Shown: positions 40,697 to 48,767 of the stretch, in pieces | Position numbering within the stretch: the stretch's first letter is position 1 | How the letters are laid out: each line of letters opens with the position of its first letter | Source of the DNA: a virus | Length of the DNA: 64,000 nt | Virus record (IMG/VR): IMGVR_UViG_3300032897_000002 | Span: 17,533-81,532 of that record | Strand: one strand, 5' to 3' | The notes under the pieces: model-generated | The model's input: only the letters and a program-made list of their open reading frames with translations | What the model was told of the DNA's origin: nothing | Databases searched by the model: none | Program-made: the position numbers and the translations under genes

Positions 40697-41289
40697 TTGC
40701 CCTCCTTGGCAGCTTTCCATGCTGCGAGTGCGGCTTCAAGGTCTGTCCATGCTCCCGTGTTAACGTTGCTTGCGATTACTCCCTCTACCGCATCCCCCAA
40801 CCTCTCCGCCGCCTCCAGGCGTGCGATAAGCGTGGAGCCGGGGTTCGCCAACCGCTTCCGAGCCTTGACGCAGTATTCAAGCCCGCACGTCTCGAATGGA
40901 CCCGCTGGATGGTTTTCGTAGTGCCACGCCCGGTCGGGTTTTTCGGCTTCTACCCGGAGCTCCGCTGCTGATGCCTGCTCCCGCTGTCGGGCCTCCTCCG
41001 CGTTCTCGGAACGCTGTCGCAGAATTTTCTTTTCATCGATGACCACAGCACAAGTAGTGCGGAGATGATCTCGCTCGCTTTCTACTTCCTGCCGGGCCTC
41101 GCGCTCGTGGGTGAGTTGGATTCTCAGTTCGTCCTCGCGTCGGCACCCGGCACAGTAGAACAGTAGTGACTTCGCGGTAGGCCGTGGCTCTTGTGACCAC
41201 TCCGCCTTGAGATGCCCGCACTCCATGCGCTCAAGTTGGGAGCGAAGATCAACTGTAGTTGCTTCCAAGAATACTTTAGGCTCGATCAT
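40693..41289 (-). CDS. Coiled-coil protein with Cys pairs
   Basis: 198 residues from ATG 41289. A CGHLKAEW...CAGCRR zinc-like element near residue 25 is followed by a long heptad region (EREARQEVESERDHLR...ENAEEARQREQASAAEL). Not recognised. Could be a structural or regulatory adaptor. Confidence 0.65.
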   Translation of the reverse strand: MIEPKVFLEATTVDLRSQLERMECGHLKAEWSQEPRPTAKSLLFYCAGCRREDELRIQLTHEREARQEVESERDHLRTTCAVVIDEKKILRQRSENAEEARQREQASAAELRVEAEKPDRAWHYENHPAGPFETCGLEYCVKARKRLANPGSTLIARLEAAERLGDAVEGVIASNVNTGAWTDLEAALAAWKAAKEGK

Positions 41290-41501
41290 TTTGCCCCTTT
41301 CGGCTTGCGGCCCTCTGGCAGTACCACGGCCTGTCCTGGGGATGGCCATGCAGCATCTTTATACTCAATCGCCAGTTCACTTGCTGAAACCGCCATATTG
41401 CTGGGATTTTCGAAGATCGCTATTCGATACCAAGTTTTTTCCCAAGCTGTTTCGTTGGCGTTCCTGAATCGAACCCACACGCACCATCGCTTACGCTTCA
41501 T
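41286..41501 (-). CDS. Hypothetical protein (71 aa)
   Basis: Starts MKRKRWCVWVRFRNANETAWEK, beta-strand-rich. ATG 41501 is coupled to the upstream stop. Not recognised. Confidence 0.6.
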   Translation of the reverse strand: MKRKRWCVWVRFRNANETAWEKTWYRIAIFENPSNMAVSASELAIEYKDAAWPSPGQAVVLPEGRKPKGAK

Positions 41502-41863
41502 TTCCCATCCTCTATCGGCCTGCCCCGCCAATCCACGGGAGGAATGCCACGCCGCTTCGCCGCCCAGCACAATAGGCCGTTATCTCCCTTATCTTTCCAC
41601 GTCTGGTAGACTTCCTCGAATAGTTCGTCTGGAATTAACTCCGTGTCGCTACCGGGATAGAATACGTCGTTGACCAGAACGTAAGGTTGGCCATTAAACC
41701 CGTAGTAGACCGGCGCATCTTCGGACAGCATCTCGCGCATCTTCAGCAGGCGGTCAATCAGAGCCGCCGCGTATAGATACGGGTGATCCTCGGGATTGTC
41801 GTCGGATCGCATCGCTCGCAGGAGACCGACAATTTGAGCATCCATCTCGGGGTTTAATCTCAT
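41498..41863 (-). CDS. Hypothetical protein (121 aa)
   Basis: ATG 41863. Acidic alpha/beta protein; VYYGFNGQPYVLVNDVFYPG is notable. Not recognised. Confidence 0.6.
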   Translation of the reverse strand: MRLNPEMDAQIVGLLRAMRSDDNPEDHPYLYAAALIDRLLKMREMLSEDAPVYYGFNGQPYVLVNDVFYPGSDTELIPDELFEEVYQTWKDKGDNGLLCWAAKRRGIPPVDWRGRPIEDGK

Positions 41864-42066
41864 CGCATCTCCCTCAACTGGTGAACCAGCCGATTCGCCA
41901 GCCTCCGAATGTCCCACCCGGCATACTGCGGGAATCGCTGCTCCCACTCCGCGCAACTCATCGGCCCGAACCAGTCACGGATGGCTTTCGCCGTCACTTC
42001 GCAGCGGCGCACGGCATCGGCCGGCGGGGTCTTGGCCAGCATTTGGCGTGATCTAATGACGGTCAT
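41860..42066 (-). CDS. Hypothetical basic protein (68 aa)
   Basis: ATG 42066; helical with DWFGPMSCAEWEQRFPQYAGW. Not recognised. Confidence 0.6.
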   Translation of the reverse strand: MTVIRSRQMLAKTPPADAVRRCEVTAKAIRDWFGPMSCAEWEQRFPQYAGWDIRRLANRLVHQLREMR

Positions 42067-42272
42067 TGTTCGCTCCGGTGGATATCGTACCACCTGTTTT
42101 CGCACTCCAGGGAGTGAAACAGGTAGATGCTTTCAGAGTCGGATTGCGAGGGCCGGTACAGTTGCCCGCAGCCAACGCAATTCGTTTCGCCGTCCTGATG
42201 GCGGTTGACCCAGACCACCAGTACGATCAGAAGAATTAGGACTGCCAACGTGATGCCGATTACGGATAGCAT
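42063..42272 (-). CDS. Small membrane protein with Cys knuckle
   Basis: 69 residues: N-terminal hydrophobic helix (VIGITLAVLILLIVLVVWV), then CVGCGQLYR and a further Cys. Possibly zinc-binding. Not recognised. Confidence 0.65.
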   Translation of the reverse strand: MLSVIGITLAVLILLIVLVVWVNRHQDGETNCVGCGQLYRPSQSDSESIYLFHSLECENRWYDIHRSEQ

Positions 42273-42281
42273 GGGGGCCTC

Positions 42282-42458
42282 CTAGTGCTTTCGCTTCCAA
42301 ATGTACGCCGCCAGCAGCAGCGGCCACAGCATAATGGCGCCGATGCGCTCGATTCCCTCATCCGGTTCTGACGGCCAGTCCGGGGCGCGGTCAAGGAAAT
42401 GCAGGACGATGATCCCCACCACAAGATAGTAGATGACCCCGAGACAGATGAGCACCAT
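42282..42458 (-). CDS. Small membrane protein (58 aa)
   Basis: ATG 42458; two hydrophobic stretches (VLICLGVIYYLVVGIIVL and AIMLWPLLLAAYIW). Not recognised. Confidence 0.6.
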   Translation of the reverse strand: MVLICLGVIYYLVVGIIVLHFLDRAPDWPSEPDEGIERIGAIMLWPLLLAAYIWKRKH

Positions 42459-42464
42459 AACGCC

Positions 42465-43307
42465 TCAGATTCGGTCGCGGAGGTTCTGCAACCAATCCAA
42501 CATCGGCTTGAGGATTTTGAAATCGCCAATGGCGCCGTCGCTAATCACGTCATCAAGCTCCTGCTTGACCTGCTTGGTGGTAAGTCGGGCCGGTTTGTCG
42601 GAGGCCACGCGAATATCCGCTGGCTTGAGTTCGCCCCTCTCCGCTTTCTTAAGGGCCTCCGATTGATGCTCCTTGTCCAGCTTGGCAAGGTGCTGGGCTT
42701 GGCTCTCCGTCACCGTCCCATCTGCCAGCGCCTTTTCCACCGCCGGTCCCACCGTCAAAAGCGCCTGCCACTTCTTGATCTGACGAATGGCCTTCTTCAG
42801 TTCAGGGTGCTTCTCGTTGCCGTTGACGCGATTCGCGAGGTTCGGAAAGAGCCCGGAGTTCAGCGCAATCCATGCCTCATCCTTGCCGAAACGGATGAAT
42901 TGTTTGCAGGAATAGGCTAGGTCAAGTGGCCCCATGTCGGCCCGGTTGAAGTTCTCGGAGAGTGCCATCGCCAGCGCTTCGATGTCGTCCGCCTGGATGT
43001 AAATCACCCGGATTGCCATGGGCACAGGGGTCAGTTTGTTCTTGTTGATGTAACAGATGGCTTCCCACCTGCGCCGTCCGCAGATGATCGTGAAAAATCC
43101 CTTGGCATTTTTCCGGCACGTAATCGGCACCACTTGCCCTTTGATCGTCTTGCCATCGGGCTTGCTGAGCATGTCGGCCACAAGGTCATCAACCGGCTTG
43201 TGCTCATGCCGCACGTCCAGCAGCGGGTCCACGTACACATCAAGGGGGTTCATAACGTATTCGGACCGCCGCGTCATGTCAAACGAATGCTTGATTTCAA
43301 CCGCCAT
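42465..43307 (-). CDS. ParB-like nuclease/partition-family protein
   Basis: 280 residues from ATG 43307 (AGGAGAAAGAAA). ParB/Srx-fold features: VDDLVADMLSK, the CGRRRWEA (GERR-like) box, and ALSENFNRADMGPLDLA, followed by a helical DNA-binding half (VTESQAQHLAKLDKEHQ) and a C-terminal dimer-like helix. ParB-like proteins in phages may act in partition, transcription control or as CTPase/nuclease. No ParA is seen. It is adjacent to the Gp37/Gp68 gene as in many phages. Confidence 0.85.
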   Translation of the reverse strand: MAVEIKHSFDMTRRSEYVMNPLDVYVDPLLDVRHEHKPVDDLVADMLSKPDGKTIKGQVVPITCRKNAKGFFTIICGRRRWEAICYINKNKLTPVPMAIRVIYIQADDIEALAMALSENFNRADMGPLDLAYSCKQFIRFGKDEAWIALNSGLFPNLANRVNGNEKHPELKKAIRQIKKWQALLTVGPAVEKALADGTVTESQAQHLAKLDKEHQSEALKKAERGELKPADIRVASDKPARLTTKQVKQELDDVISDGAIGDFKILKPMLDWLQNLRDRI

Positions 43308-43320
43308 TTTCTTTCTCCTT

Positions 43321-43674
43321 TCACCTCGCCCTGAATTTGAACTCGACTTCGAGATAGCGCAGGATAGCCATGAACCGCGCCTTGCCGTCCCGCAGGTCTG
43401 CGCCCCGCACTTCCCCAACCTTCAGAAATCCGTTTGGCCCGTCGCCATCTCGGGAGAGCAGCGCCCGCGATAACGCAATGCCGCGCCCTACTTGGCGGCT
43501 GAAGTGGTCCAGCGGCGAGCACCGCCCAATGCCGATGCGGAGATGCAGCTTGACAATCTCGACGCCCTGGTAGCACGCATGAGTCACCACCACCGCGAAA
43601 GTCCGGCGGTCGCGTATCGGCTGATTCAGCAGGTCTTTGTGGGCTTCGTGAAAGATGTAGACTTGGGGGGTCAT
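43321..43674 (-). CDS. Hypothetical phage protein
   Basis: 117 residues from ATG 43674, coupled to the upstream Gp37/Gp68 gene by ATGA. Begins TPQVYIFHEAHKDLLNQPIRDR and is beta-rich. Not recognised; conserved-looking in its linkage. Confidence 0.65.
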   Translation of the reverse strand: MTPQVYIFHEAHKDLLNQPIRDRRTFAVVVTHACYQGVEIVKLHLRIGIGRCSPLDHFSRQVGRGIALSRALLSRDGDGPNGFLKVGEVRGADLRDGKARFMAILRYLEVEFKFRAR

Positions 43675-44945
43675 CGGTTCACCTCGGGGAATTCTCGAAT
43701 TCTTAAATCCTCTGGCCATTCTTCGGGGTTCCCACCCTTATGGTCCTTGATGCGGAGAGGTATCTGCCCGCCGTTAATGTGCGTCCATGGGTGCGCCCCG
43801 AGTTGCTTCATAAAATATTTCACGCCAGCCGCCTTACACTGATCTCGCAGGCTTCGATACCACGCGAGATTCGAGGGCCGCGCATTCGGACCACTCTCGC
43901 CACCGGCGATAACCAAATTTAGATGAGGAACTTTTAGTTCGCCGCTGCCATCGCTAAAATCGTACCGGGAAAGTGCCGACCAAGTATGCTCGTTCTCAGG
44001 ATATGGCACATCGAAACTGATCGGGCCAATGAGCGGTTCCAAGCTGGCGAAGAGCACATTGTAAGGCCCCACAATCCAGCGCATGGATTCAAATCGCGTC
44101 ATCCGTTCATTGAAAGTCTTTTGATTTTCCGCGCTGAATCCGAACTGCACATTGGGAGGCAAGGCGTGCTTCGGGCGGCCACAAAGCCGCATCCAATCGG
44201 TGCTCTCTTCCGTCAGTCCCTTTTCGTCAAATTCATACTCTCTCTCGACACCTATTGCCTTCAGGCTCTCCCAGTCGTCAATGCTCTCAGCAATGGGGCA
44301 GCAGTAGTTGTGGCATTCGCCTTCCTCGTTATTTTTGGGATGAGAACATCGCCAATCGCCATGAGCGTAGCCGCATTGGTTGCGATAGAAAATATCATCC
44401 AAGTGAGCCTCGTAGCCCGGTCCCATCGGCACCCGCTCTTTTTCCGTCCATCCGAATGAACGTCTGGAAGCCCGTTTCTCGACGTATTTGCACATGCGCT
44501 CAACGCGCTTCGTGAGAATCTGAAAGGTGTGCTGGCAGCATTCCCACATGATGTCGAAAACTTTGTCGATCATCTCATCCGGCACAAACTCCCCGAACAG
44601 GTCCGTCTGTGAGCACACAAACACTTTGCGCGGCTTCTTCCAATGGCGGGGCTGAAGGAGAATCTTTTCGTCAAGGAAGATTTCAACGAGGTCGCGGGCT
44701 TGGCGATTGAACGGGAGGCCGGTTCCGTTGAAGGGAAGGCACCGACCGTTATTGGTTTCACTGTAGCAGTGTACGCATCCCGGCGAGACACGCTCGCAAT
44801 GCGGCCCCACTCTTCCGGGTTGGATGATGGGCAGGAGAGAGGTGTACCCTTTTTGCTTTGCGATCTCCCGCGCATCCTTGCGGACCTTGGCACGGAGGGG
44901 TGTCCATGAGGCATCCGTCCATTGGATTGAACTTTTTGCGCCCAT
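43671..44945 (-). CDS. Gp37/Gp68 (DUF5131)-family protein
   Basis: 424 residues. N-terminal SSIQWTDASWTP and CERVSPGCVHCYSE, then FVCSQTDLFGEFVPDEMIDKVFDIM, WLLTKRVER-like LTKRVERM, ...GGESGPNARP and QCKAAGVKYFMKQLG are the family hallmarks. The Cys cluster and barrel pattern resemble radical-SAM-type enzymes, but the activity is not known. Transcribed from the 44964-44992 promoter; ribosome site GGAGGTCTTA. Confidence 0.9.
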   Translation of the reverse strand: MGAKSSIQWTDASWTPLRAKVRKDAREIAKQKGYTSLLPIIQPGRVGPHCERVSPGCVHCYSETNNGRCLPFNGTGLPFNRQARDLVEIFLDEKILLQPRHWKKPRKVFVCSQTDLFGEFVPDEMIDKVFDIMWECCQHTFQILTKRVERMCKYVEKRASRRSFGWTEKERVPMGPGYEAHLDDIFYRNQCGYAHGDWRCSHPKNNEEGECHNYCCPIAESIDDWESLKAIGVEREYEFDEKGLTEESTDWMRLCGRPKHALPPNVQFGFSAENQKTFNERMTRFESMRWIVGPYNVLFASLEPLIGPISFDVPYPENEHTWSALSRYDFSDGSGELKVPHLNLVIAGGESGPNARPSNLAWYRSLRDQCKAAGVKYFMKQLGAHPWTHINGGQIPLRIKDHKGGNPEEWPEDLRIREFPEVNR

Positions 44946-44963
44946 TAAGACCTCCGAGACGCA

Positions 44964-44992
44964 TCCTAAGTGAGTTCGATAGGTTTTGTCAA
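44964..44992 (-). promoter_or_regulatory. Promoter with operator-like spacer
   Basis: TTGACA (44992-44987), 17-nt spacer with CCTATCGAAC, TTAGGA (44969-44964). Confidence 0.75.
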
Positions 44993-44993
44993 G

Positions 44994-45224
44994 TTATTTC
45001 TTTCGCGGCCGTCCACCCAGCTTCCCATTGCGCCGGGACGCGGCTTGCTTGGCATCCGTGACGCAGGCCCCGATGCACGCGAAGCAGACGTGGTGGAGTT
45101 TGACCGTGGCAGCGTGTTGCGCATGGGACTTGGGATAAGGCGCTGGCACCCGGCACACCGGGCAGCGCTCGGTCTTGGCGACGTGATGCACCCGGCACGT
45201 TGGGGTGCGGTGGCGGTTCGACAT
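44994..45224 (-). CDS. Small zinc-finger protein
   Basis: 76 residues from ATG 45224. CPVCRV and CFACIGAC give two knuckles; the C-terminus is basic (SRRNGKLGGRPRKK). Its ATG is 6 nt beyond the -10 box, so the mRNA may be leaderless. Probably nucleic-acid binding. Confidence 0.7.
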   Translation of the reverse strand: MSNRHRTPTCRVHHVAKTERCPVCRVPAPYPKSHAQHAATVKLHHVCFACIGACVTDAKQAASRRNGKLGGRPRKK

Positions 45225-45230
45225 GCCCTG

Positions 45231-45259
45231 ACGGTAGCAGCCGTTCGATGGGATGTCAA
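45231..45259 (-). promoter_or_regulatory. Promoter with operator-like spacer
   Basis: TTGACA (45259-45254), 17-nt spacer with CCCATCGAAC, TACCGT (45236-45231). Confidence 0.7.
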
Positions 45260-45262
45260 CCG

Positions 45263-45436
45263 TTACGGATATTCCGCCTTGTTCGCCTGAAGGCCATACT
45301 TGGTCCGGTAGTGAACCACCGTAGAGGTCTCCGTCCCCAGTCGCGTGGCGATGACTTTATCGGTCAAGCCCTGCTTCCAGAGACGGAGAAATGCCTCACG
45401 GTCGAATCGGCTGCCTTTCAGGCGCGGGCGGTACAT
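45263..45436 (-). CDS. Small helix-turn-helix protein
   Basis: 57 residues from ATG 45436. The pattern FDREAFLRLWKQGLTDKVIA followed by TRLGTETSTVVHYRTKYGL is a classic homeodomain-like helix-turn-helix. Ends 4 bp before the next promoter's -35 box. A candidate regulator for the CCYATCGAA promoters; that link is a guess. Confidence 0.75.
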   Translation of the reverse strand: MYRPRLKGSRFDREAFLRLWKQGLTDKVIATRLGTETSTVVHYRTKYGLQANKAEYP

Positions 45437-45627
45437 CAGACTTCCTGCGGAACCACGGTATCGCCTGGCTTGCGTGTCTTGCGCGGCCGTGGCACTTCGG
45501 GTCCCCCTGGCTGGCGAGCTTTCAACTCGACGGCAGCTTGGGCCGCGATGTGCTTTAACTCGGCGTCCGGCGCGGTGCGCAGGTACGTGAGAATCTCTAA
45601 AAATGGGTCTTTCTTGGCTCTTGACAT
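45436..45627 (-). CDS. Hypothetical protein (63 aa)
   Basis: ATG 45627 behind AAAGGAGACCCACCA. Helical N-terminus and a basic Pro-rich tail (RQPGGPEVPRPRKTRKPG). Stop overlaps the next start. Confidence 0.65.
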   Translation of the reverse strand: MSRAKKDPFLEILTYLRTAPDAELKHIAAQAAVELKARQPGGPEVPRPRKTRKPGDTVVPQEV

Positions 45628-45647
45628 TGGTGGGTCTCCTTTCGATT

Positions 45648-46031
45648 TTACAACACTAGCTTTCCCCCGCCGCGAGCCAGTTCGATCTCGTAGCGGGACG
45701 ATGGAACACGACCGGCAGGTGGTATCGGGCGGGCAGGCTTCTGCTTCTTCGCAATGGGCTCCCGATGATCTCCCGGCAGATAGATGTCGGGTGGCAATTC
45801 GTTGGTCAGCTTGACGTGCGCCCCGAGAGCGAGCAATTCCTTGTCCTGAATCTGGCGGCGGTACATATCGACCAGCAGCCATAGGTAGCGGGCTTGTCTC
45901 TCTGTGAGCTTGTAGTCGGGGTCCTTGTCAACGCGCCAAGCGATATCGCGGCGAAAACGCTTCCCGGCTGAGGCCATTCGCATGGTGGCAGAGTAGAGAG
46001 CGGATAAGGCGCGTTGTTCAAGGGCGGTCAT
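45648..46031 (-). CDS. Hypothetical protein
   Basis: 127 residues. N-terminal helices with Arg (KRFRRDIAWRVDKDPDYKLTERQARYLWLL) and a basic Pro-rich C-terminus. Overlaps the upstream gene by ATGA. Not recognised. Confidence 0.65.
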   Translation of the reverse strand: MTALEQRALSALYSATMRMASAGKRFRRDIAWRVDKDPDYKLTERQARYLWLLVDMYRRQIQDKELLALGAHVKLTNELPPDIYLPGDHREPIAKKQKPARPIPPAGRVPSSRYEIELARGGGKLVL

Positions 46032-46738
46032 TTCTTTCGGAGAATTGAGATGAATTCGTCCTTTATGTCTTTGTTAGCAATCGCCCGCAAAGTCTCTTCG
46101 TGTTCGGCGTGTGTCATGGGTTCGCCAGACATAGCCTTGCAGAATCCGACGATGAGGTTCCCAATGTTCGGCTTATCGGTGTATTGCGGAGTACGAGTCC
46201 CTTGGCAGAAAGCAGCACAGGCACGAATGAATCCCGGCCCGCTGCATGGTGCCCGCCGTGCGAATTCATCCCATTCCTTCAAGTCAAGCGTCGTTAGATG
46301 CTCAACGAATAGGCGCATCCGCAGGAAATGAATGCCTCCGAAGGCACCACGTCCATCTTGGTAATAGTACCCGCAGTCGGAAACCATGCCAGCAGAATGG
46401 ATGATCTCTTCATGGAGCGCTAGAGACGGGCCAATGGGGTATCCTTCCCAAGCCTTATAGATGCAGATGCCATCGGGAATCGGTAGGCGCTCCCACTCGC
46501 CGTATTCCTTCCCTTGGTAAACCTTGCGGCCCGTTCCCTTAACACGCAACAGGACGGAATCGCGCAGGCTGGCGTAAAGGCCGTACTCGGTTCTAATCCT
46601 GTATCCTGTCAGCGCGAGGTGCTTCAGGAGTGGCTTGAACGCCTCTTGCCGCTTGATGTAGATGCCGATTTGAGGAATAAGGAAAGTCCCCGCGGGAAGA
46701 TTCGGAATGGTTTCGTCTTCAAGCCTAATCGTGCTCAT
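46028..46738 (-). CDS. Hypothetical protein, possible replication-associated
   Basis: 236 residues. Alpha/beta, with GTFLIPQIGIYIKRQEAF, ALHEEIIHSAG and a helical C-terminus (HAEHEETLRAIANKDI). The HEEIIH segment looks HEXXH-like, hinting at a metallopeptidase-type site, but no third ligand is evident. Not recognised. Confidence 0.6.
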   Translation of the reverse strand: MSTIRLEDETIPNLPAGTFLIPQIGIYIKRQEAFKPLLKHLALTGYRIRTEYGLYASLRDSVLLRVKGTGRKVYQGKEYGEWERLPIPDGICIYKAWEGYPIGPSLALHEEIIHSAGMVSDCGYYYQDGRGAFGGIHFLRMRLFVEHLTTLDLKEWDEFARRAPCSGPGFIRACAAFCQGTRTPQYTDKPNIGNLIVGFCKAMSGEPMTHAEHEETLRAIANKDIKDEFISILRKK

Positions 46739-46932
46739 CTCTTCACCTCGTAGAACCCCTGGTGTCCCTTCATACTGACGACGTACTCGCCCTTCTTTGA
46801 GGTTCGGTGCAGCAACCCTTTCTCGACCATGCGCTCAGCCATCTCGCCTTCCATGCCGACAAACTTGTAGTGCGGCTGCTGCTTGATGGTGCAGATCACG
46901 GACCATTCGTTGATGGTGAGTTCTTTACTCAT
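46735..46932 (-). CDS. Small winged-helix-like protein
   Basis: 65 residues: ELTINEWSVICTIKQQPHYK, AERMVEKGLLHR and EYVVSMKG give the helix-helix-wing order of small winged helices. Likely DNA-binding regulator. Confidence 0.6.
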   Translation of the reverse strand: MSKELTINEWSVICTIKQQPHYKFVGMEGEMAERMVEKGLLHRTSKKGEYVVSMKGHQGFYEVKR

Positions 46933-47399
46933 TCGGGCAGCTTCAGGTTCCAGAGTCCGAGCGAGCCAGTGACTTGGAATGGGGGTTCAAATATCCTCGT
47001 CACTGGACCAAGAAATAACCCGTATCGACCTTCCGTGTAATCTCCGAAGGCCCGCTCCATGTCGGTCAACGGCTTTGCCCCATTTAACACGGCAATCGTA
47101 TCTGGGTTGAGAATCCTTTCGGTCGGCACGCAATCTTCCAGTGATCGAATGCAGAGTAGTACGCCACGGGGCAAGTCCTTCGCACGGAGACCGCGCAACG
47201 TGGATTTGAACGGCTCCTCATCGCAAAGTTCCTGCGCCCATTTCGGGAAGCCTTTGGCCGCATGAATGCCCAGAGGCCCCCGATATGAAGTAGCCCAACT
47301 TCGCGTTTCGATGTCCTTCGCGGGTTGGATAGGTGTGCTGATGGCGCACAGCGTTGCCCATGGCTGCGTCAGACTGAGAACCTTGATGGGTTGGCTCAT
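46929..47399 (-). CDS. ASCH-domain protein
   Basis: 156 residues from ATG 47399. The N-terminal LSLTQPWATLC, ETRSWATSYRGPLGIHAAKG and the C-terminal RYGLFLGPVTRI match the ASCH (PUA-like) fold, which binds RNA or modified nucleosides; several ASCH proteins hydrolyse N4-acetylcytidine. A second ASCH-like gene lies at 54340. Confidence 0.85.
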   Translation of the reverse strand: MSQPIKVLSLTQPWATLCAISTPIQPAKDIETRSWATSYRGPLGIHAAKGFPKWAQELCDEEPFKSTLRGLRAKDLPRGVLLCIRSLEDCVPTERILNPDTIAVLNGAKPLTDMERAFGDYTEGRYGLFLGPVTRIFEPPFQVTGSLGLWNLKLPE

Positions 47400-47815
47400 A
47401 TCGCCTCTGGCGTCTTTTTCGGCACAACCGCAGGCTCCGGTTCGGGCGGCCAAGGAATGACGGGGACGACAATCTTGTCCCGACCAGCCTTGGTAATCTG
47501 CGCTGCCAAGGCGGGGCAATCAGTGGCCTTGGCTTCCTGCAAAACTGTCCCTTTGTCGTCGCGGATCGTAATGTGCCCCTCTCGGATGCAGGCCCACCTG
47601 CCGTCCGACGTTTCAAGGCACGTTCCCCACGACTCCGGTGCGAGGTCGCCAAGCAAGCAATCGGTTCCGTTGGGTGTCGGCGTGCATCCAGGGGGTGGCG
47701 CTTTTTGAGTGATCTCCTCACACTGCATCGGGCGGTACTTGAGACAAAGCAAGCCTACCGCGCAAATCACCAAGGCACCCCCAATGGTGATGACGAAAAA
47801 AAGCACGTACCTCAT
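47396..47815 (-). CDS. Exported Cys-containing protein with N-terminal helix
   Basis: 139 residues. Hydrophobic helix (YVLFFVITIGGALVICAVGLL) at the N-terminus, then a Cys-rich domain (six Cys) and a Pro-rich C-terminus. Probably anchored facing the periplasm. Not recognised. Confidence 0.65.
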   Translation of the reverse strand: MRYVLFFVITIGGALVICAVGLLCLKYRPMQCEEITQKAPPPGCTPTPNGTDCLLGDLAPESWGTCLETSDGRWACIREGHITIRDDKGTVLQEAKATDCPALAAQITKAGRDKIVVPVIPWPPEPEPAVVPKKTPEAI

Positions 47816-48117
47816 GAGTTGTCTCCCTTCCTGACAATCACGCCATCGGGCGTCGGGATGAGGCGCTGGTCTTCCGCCGCCGCTCGGTCAATGTCGTGCC
47901 GTGCCGTCTGTGCGTCTATGGCGTCCGCCACGAACTTCACCAACTCCCGGCAGGTGTGGCCCAGAATGCTGTAGAAGGCCCCGGCGAGTAGGCTTGTCAG
48001 TACGGCTAGAACTATAAGCCAAACCTTGTCGGGGACGGGCAGCGTGAGAATCAGAATGGCAACTGCCGTGAGGCATCCCAAGGCCCAGATTGCGAAGTCA
48101 CGATCATCTCGAATCAC
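47812..48117 (-). CDS. Membrane protein
   Basis: 101 residues from GTG 48117 (AAAGGAGGCTAT). Two adjacent hydrophobic helices (FAIWALGCLTAVAILILTL and KVWLIVLAVLTSLLAGAFY) and a charged C-terminus. Could be holin-like. Confidence 0.65.
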   Translation of the reverse strand: MIRDDRDFAIWALGCLTAVAILILTLPVPDKVWLIVLAVLTSLLAGAFYSILGHTCRELVKFVADAIDAQTARHDIDRAAAEDQRLIPTPDGVIVRKGDNS

Positions 48118-48251
48118 ATAGCCTCCTTTTCCGCAACCCAATCCGCCGTCCCCGGAGGAAACGGCGGGTGGTACAGACCCTCTAAATGTGTCCCCTCTTA
48201 ACATCGAACGCGGAGACAGCGGACTGGGCTGCGGCTACTGCTACTGCTATT

Positions 48252-48746
48252 TCATTCCAGCGTCAGTGGTTTGGGTTTGCCTTCGACCGCTACCTTTAGG
48301 TCCTTGTTCTCGGCCTCCAGCGCGTAAATCCTCGACATCAGTTCCCGCGTCGGGAAGTCAGACCGGAACACGTCATCGTAGCGGTGCCACTGCCGCGAGA
48401 AGTCCAATTCCATCGTGCGGAGGGAGTGAATCTGCTTCTCCAGAAGCTCCACGAGGCCCCGCAGCCGGGCATCCTTCTCCTTGTGCGTGTAGCCGTTGCC
48501 CACGGTTTCTAGGTATAGCACGATGGCCCGGAGGTCCACGATCACATCGTCGCGGAATGCCTTGGCCCCTGATAGGGCCTGTACGGCAACGGAATTGTAT
48601 TCCTGAAGGACGTGCTGTAGGCGCTCGGAAATATCGCCTCCGTATCGAATGGATTGCTTTTCCTCATGTTCGCGGAGGATACTACTCAGCTTTTCCATCA
48701 GTGGCGTCACCGGGTCGATGGGTGGCGTCGGGATTTTCTTTTTCAT
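48252..48746 (-). CDS. Coiled-coil protein with LTLE tail
   Basis: 164 residues; helices from residue 15 on (MEKLSSILREHEEKQ, RLRGLVELLEKQIHSL, RIYALEAENKDLK). It ends KPKPLTLE, matching the end of the ATPase at 48768 (KQLTLE). The shared tail resembles a weak sliding-clamp-binding peptide (QLxLF), so both may dock on a clamp; inference only. Confidence 0.65.
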   Translation of the reverse strand: MKKKIPTPPIDPVTPLMEKLSSILREHEEKQSIRYGGDISERLQHVLQEYNSVAVQALSGAKAFRDDVIVDLRAIVLYLETVGNGYTHKEKDARLRGLVELLEKQIHSLRTMELDFSRQWHRYDDVFRSDFPTRELMSRIYALEAENKDLKVAVEGKPKPLTLE

Positions 48747-48767
48747 GCCTTTCCTCCATGGTCTTGA